DNA from: Schizochytrium sp. TIO01
Taxonomy: Eukaryota > Sar > Bigyra > Thraustochytrida > Thraustochytriidae
Assembly (NCBI GenBank): GCA_004764695.1
Contig: SMSO01000034.1
Coordinates: forward strand, 1,653,501 to 1,717,500
Direction: 5' to 3'
Length of the DNA stretch: 64,000 nucleotides
Position numbers and translations under genes: made by a program. Under the pieces are notes generated by a model. It was given only the letters and a program-made list of their open reading frames with translations, ran no database searches and was not told where the DNA came from. Shown here piece by piece: positions 61,221-64,000 of this stretch (the stretch's first letter is position 1; each line of letters begins with the position of its first letter).

Positions 61221-61589
61221 TTGTATTTGGTTGGACTTAATTGTAAAGTAATCTAGTCAGTGACATCCATCTGTCGCCACCTCCATGTCGCTGCTTTTGT
61301 TGTTATTGTTACTGTTGTCGTTCTTCTTGTTCTTAGATACAGTACCTACCTACTGACTGCCGCTACTTCCGAACTTCTTCTTGGATCCAGCCTCAACGAA
61401 TGTTTCAAAATCGTCTAGTAGATGCAAATCCGGGTACCTCGGCGAACTGCTATGCTATGCTATGCCGACCTACCCTTACTACTCCATGACCAAGAGAGGG
61501 CAATGATACGTAGACCACCTTATATGTCCGCGAATGCAGCTAAATTCTGGTGGAGCCAAATCATGGCACATAATGAACTGATCCCTTCA

Positions 61590-61872
61590 TTAATTCTTTC
61601 ATTTGTTCCTTTCATTTATTTATTGTTTAAATTGTTCCTTCATTACTTCGTTTATCTCTTTGTTTATTCCTTCCTTCATTGATTCACTTGAATTGCTTTC
61701 TTCATTCCTTCCTCATTCCTTCACTCATTCCTTCACCCATTCCTTCAATTCATTCCTTCATTCCTTCCTTCCTTCATTCATTCATTCATTCATTCATTCA
61801 TTCATTCATTCATTCATTCATTCATTCATTCATTCCTTCCTTCCTTCATTCATTCATTCATTCATTCATTCA
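61590..61872. repeat. TTCA/TTCC tetranucleotide tract with perfect (TTCA)n core
   Basis: About 280 bases built mostly from TTCA, TTCC and TTTA units, with the purest TTCA run at about 61775-61830. Translates as Phe-Ile-His-Ser repeats; not a gene. Confidence 0.88.
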
Positions 61873-64000
61873 TCAATATCATGATGATGACCTTCTCCTC
61901 CATGATCGCACAGTTAGTCTCCGTAGCTAACATATACACTTCCTTCTCTTCCTTCTTTCCCTTTACCCGTTCTCGCCGTTCCCTAGTTAGCCACAGTTTC
62001 GCCACCAAGACTCACAACACTGTTGATTTTGTACCTAGCGCTACTTTTGTAGAATGACCCTGATCACGAGTCACGACAGCTTTTCGCCTTGGAATGAGGA
62101 AATCAATATCGAGAGCCCGTGTCTTGATGTCTTCCTCTCGCCACCCGTTCGCTCACTGCACCCTCCAATCTTGGCCGCCACAAGTGCGTTCTCTCGTCAA
62201 TTGTAGCTAGTTATGATCATGCATGCACTCAGCAGAGATTACGAAACTCCATGATCGCCATCATCGACGCCGTCATCGTCAAGCTCCATGGAAGTCCATC
62301 AGGGTTTTATTGTACACAACTGACTGACCAACTAACTGGACAACTAGTGCGTTCTCATGTCTCGACTGTGGATGAAAATAGCTAGCTGACTAAGCTCGCT
62401 TCTTCAATTCCAGCTCCGTGTTGCAAGATTGCAATGGCGCTCTTGGGCTCGTGCTCCTTCAGCTAGCTCTCTCTGCGCATTCGTCACTATTCACGACGGA
62501 GGAGACCATCGAGGGCGTGGAAACGAGGCGAGGACGACGACGACGACAGTGACAAGGCGCTCGCTGCATCGATCGTAATTGCATTACCTGGAGCGCAGGT
62601 GTACAAGGATTGGTCTTTGTTGATTGGGGAAAATCCTGCGTGCTTGCTTCCTTACTCGGCTACTTGCCTCTGGTTCACAGCGTTGGCAAAAGTAGCCTGC
62701 TCAAGAGCGATTCGGAGCCGAGGTTATGCGTCCTCTGCGGAGCCTTGCTTGGAAGACAAGCCTGGCGGCGTCGCGCACGGCGTGCGAGAGCTAGCTAGAT
62801 GAACGAGACCCTGAGCACGGATTCAATGCGCGGTTTTGCTTGCTCAGGGCGTGCCTGCATCTCTTTTCCTCCACGGACGGATTTCTCATTCGCTTCTCAT
62901 CCCACTTCTTTTCATACTTGGAAAGCCAAGAGAGCTTTTCATGAAACAAGCAAACAACCAAGCTACCAGTGAATCCCGAACCTGCCAGGCAACGAGATGC
63001 CACGCGGCCTTCGCGTGCCGTTGGCCATCCACATCCAACCATCCGAAAAAATCACAACGCACAAAACAACTCAAATTACCCGGCACGAGCATTTCTCACG
63101 GAGCCCGACAACGTATCGATCGCAGCTCCTCTTTTGAGCTAGTTTCCTCGACAGGAGCTTGTCTAAGCTCGCAGCAATTTGCACGGCCTCCTCCACCACT
63201 CCAAGAGCGCCATGGTGAAGGATTTCAAGGACCAGGAAATCGTCGTCGTCTGCAGAACAGAGAAGAAGAGCAACAACATCAAAGAGGCCTCGCGCAGCCA
63301 TGCTCTACTATCGAGTTGCCGACAAGCAGGCAGGCAGACAGGGCCCAGGACCCCGCGGCATTCTTGCAAAGTCCACGCACGGCCATGGCTTCCATCGCTT
63401 GCTCGCGCGAGGCGTCAAGAACCGAAATTTGCCTCAACTCCCGTTGAATTGCGAGCTTGACTTCTTCCCGTCTGCAAGATGTCCGTCCACTCACCGGCAG
63501 CAGAGAGAAATCCTCGTAAACTCCAGGAACGCCATCCGTCATGCCAGCGCCACTCCACAATCGCTGAAGCACCAAGCTGTCGCCGACGTCTCCATCGTCC
63601 TGCACGATCTTTGCCAGCGCAGAAAACCTCAAAACCGCCCGTCAAGATAGTCAAGTTAGCCAATGCATGCGCGAACGAACCATTGCGTGAATGAGTGAAC
63701 GAATTCGAATTCAAATTCAACAGCGCTCGAAGCTTAAATCTTGGGTTGTGGACCTTGGACTTGGCTCGGCTCAGATCAGATAACGTCGAAGCAGGCCACG
63801 GATATAGGTTTGCGCACGTGGATGATGGGGTTTTTCAAGATGTCCAAGAGCAACTCCGCTCTGCGGTTCCTGCGAATCTTCAACCTTGGGATCGAAACCG
63901 GGATTAGATCGACTCAGACCAGATCGACTGCGATGCATATGATTTGATCGCTGTCTTTGAGTCGAAGCTTGTGCAGGTCGGTCTTCCTGCTCGCCCTCGC

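Larger units (their letters stand above)
60905..64000. other. 3.1 kb gene-free terminal region, microsatellite-rich
   Basis: No credible gene was found. The largest open frames (for example 62836-63447) are featureless and appear random. Repeats: (TGCC)n at 61188-61220 and a TTCA/TTCC tract at 61590-61872. A gene running off the right edge cannot be excluded. Confidence 0.5.

Noticed and set aside
61603-61930. Phe-Ile-His-Ser repeat frames
   Set aside because: These are translations of the TTCA/TTCC tract.
62836-63447. 203-codon frame near the right end
   Set aside because: No domain, no coding bias; several other random frames overlap it. It looks like chance.
1-64000. CRISPR array or prokaryotic operon structure
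   Set aside because: The repeats are simple microsatellites with no spacers. Genes are widely spaced, two have introns, and products are eukaryotic.

Overview
The window is nuclear DNA from a protist-like eukaryote. It carries about 17 to 20 well-spaced, mostly intron-less genes on both strands, with AT-rich, microsatellite-laden intergenic DNA, mitochondrial presequences and TATA-like boxes upstream of some starts. All three standard stop codons are used as stops. The gene set (Skp1 paralogues, SLBP, Mrt4, ALKBH6, mitochondrial EF-G2, DHHC and RING-CH proteins, Old Yellow Enzymes, a TIR/HET-like plus kinesin-light-chain-type TPR protein) and the intron poverty suggest a stramenopile, perhaps a labyrinthulomycete/thraustochytrid. 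That lineage call is an inference; no rRNA or other phylogenetic marker is present.

Layout. 0-5.6 kb: a ubiquitin-flavoured cluster with three Skp1 paralogues (the first cut by the window edge) and a membrane RING-CH E3 candidate. 5.6-8.3 kb: gene-free, with tandem repeats. 8.3-14 kb: a membrane-anchored JmjC/cupin dioxygenase facing a large EF-hand protein tail to tail. 14.5-20 kb: two Old Yellow Enzyme paralogues in divergent orientation, 3 kb apart. 21.5-22.7 kb: a probable double-hotdog thioesterase. 24.2-26.4 kb: the TIR/HET-like/TPR protein. 26.7-33.3 kb: a 2192-residue acidic, Ser-rich repeat protein with ankyrin repeats near its C-terminus. 35.3-36 kb: Mrt4. 36.8-39.4 kb: a coiled-coil/PH-like protein. 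39.4-45.6 kb: a gene desert full of microsatellites. 45.6-46.7 kb: mitochondrial-type aspartate-semialdehyde dehydrogenase. 47.8-50.3 kb: mitochondrial EF-G2. 51.7-53.2 kb: histone stem-loop binding protein. 54.2-55.4 kb: a metallo-beta-lactamase-fold hydrolase. 55.7-57 kb: ALKBH6, assembled here from three exons. 57.3-58.1 kb: a short DHHC acyltransferase. 59.1-60.9 kb: a WD40 protein assembled from two exons. 60.9-64 kb: gene-free and microsatellite-rich.

The genes are mostly independent housekeeping functions: ubiquitin ligation, ribosome biogenesis (Mrt4), mitochondrial ribosome recycling (EF-G2), histone mRNA processing (SLBP) and aspartate-family amino acid synthesis (ASADH). From 24 kb to the end, eleven consecutive genes alternate strictly in strand (+ - + - ...), giving a regular series of convergent and divergent pairs. 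The least explained genes are the TIR/HET-like/TPR protein, the giant ankyrin protein with its internal repeat families, and the PH-like protein.

Several open frames extend upstream of the first ATG only through TTG codons. Starts given here are the first plausible ATG, chosen by homology, leader features or start context.
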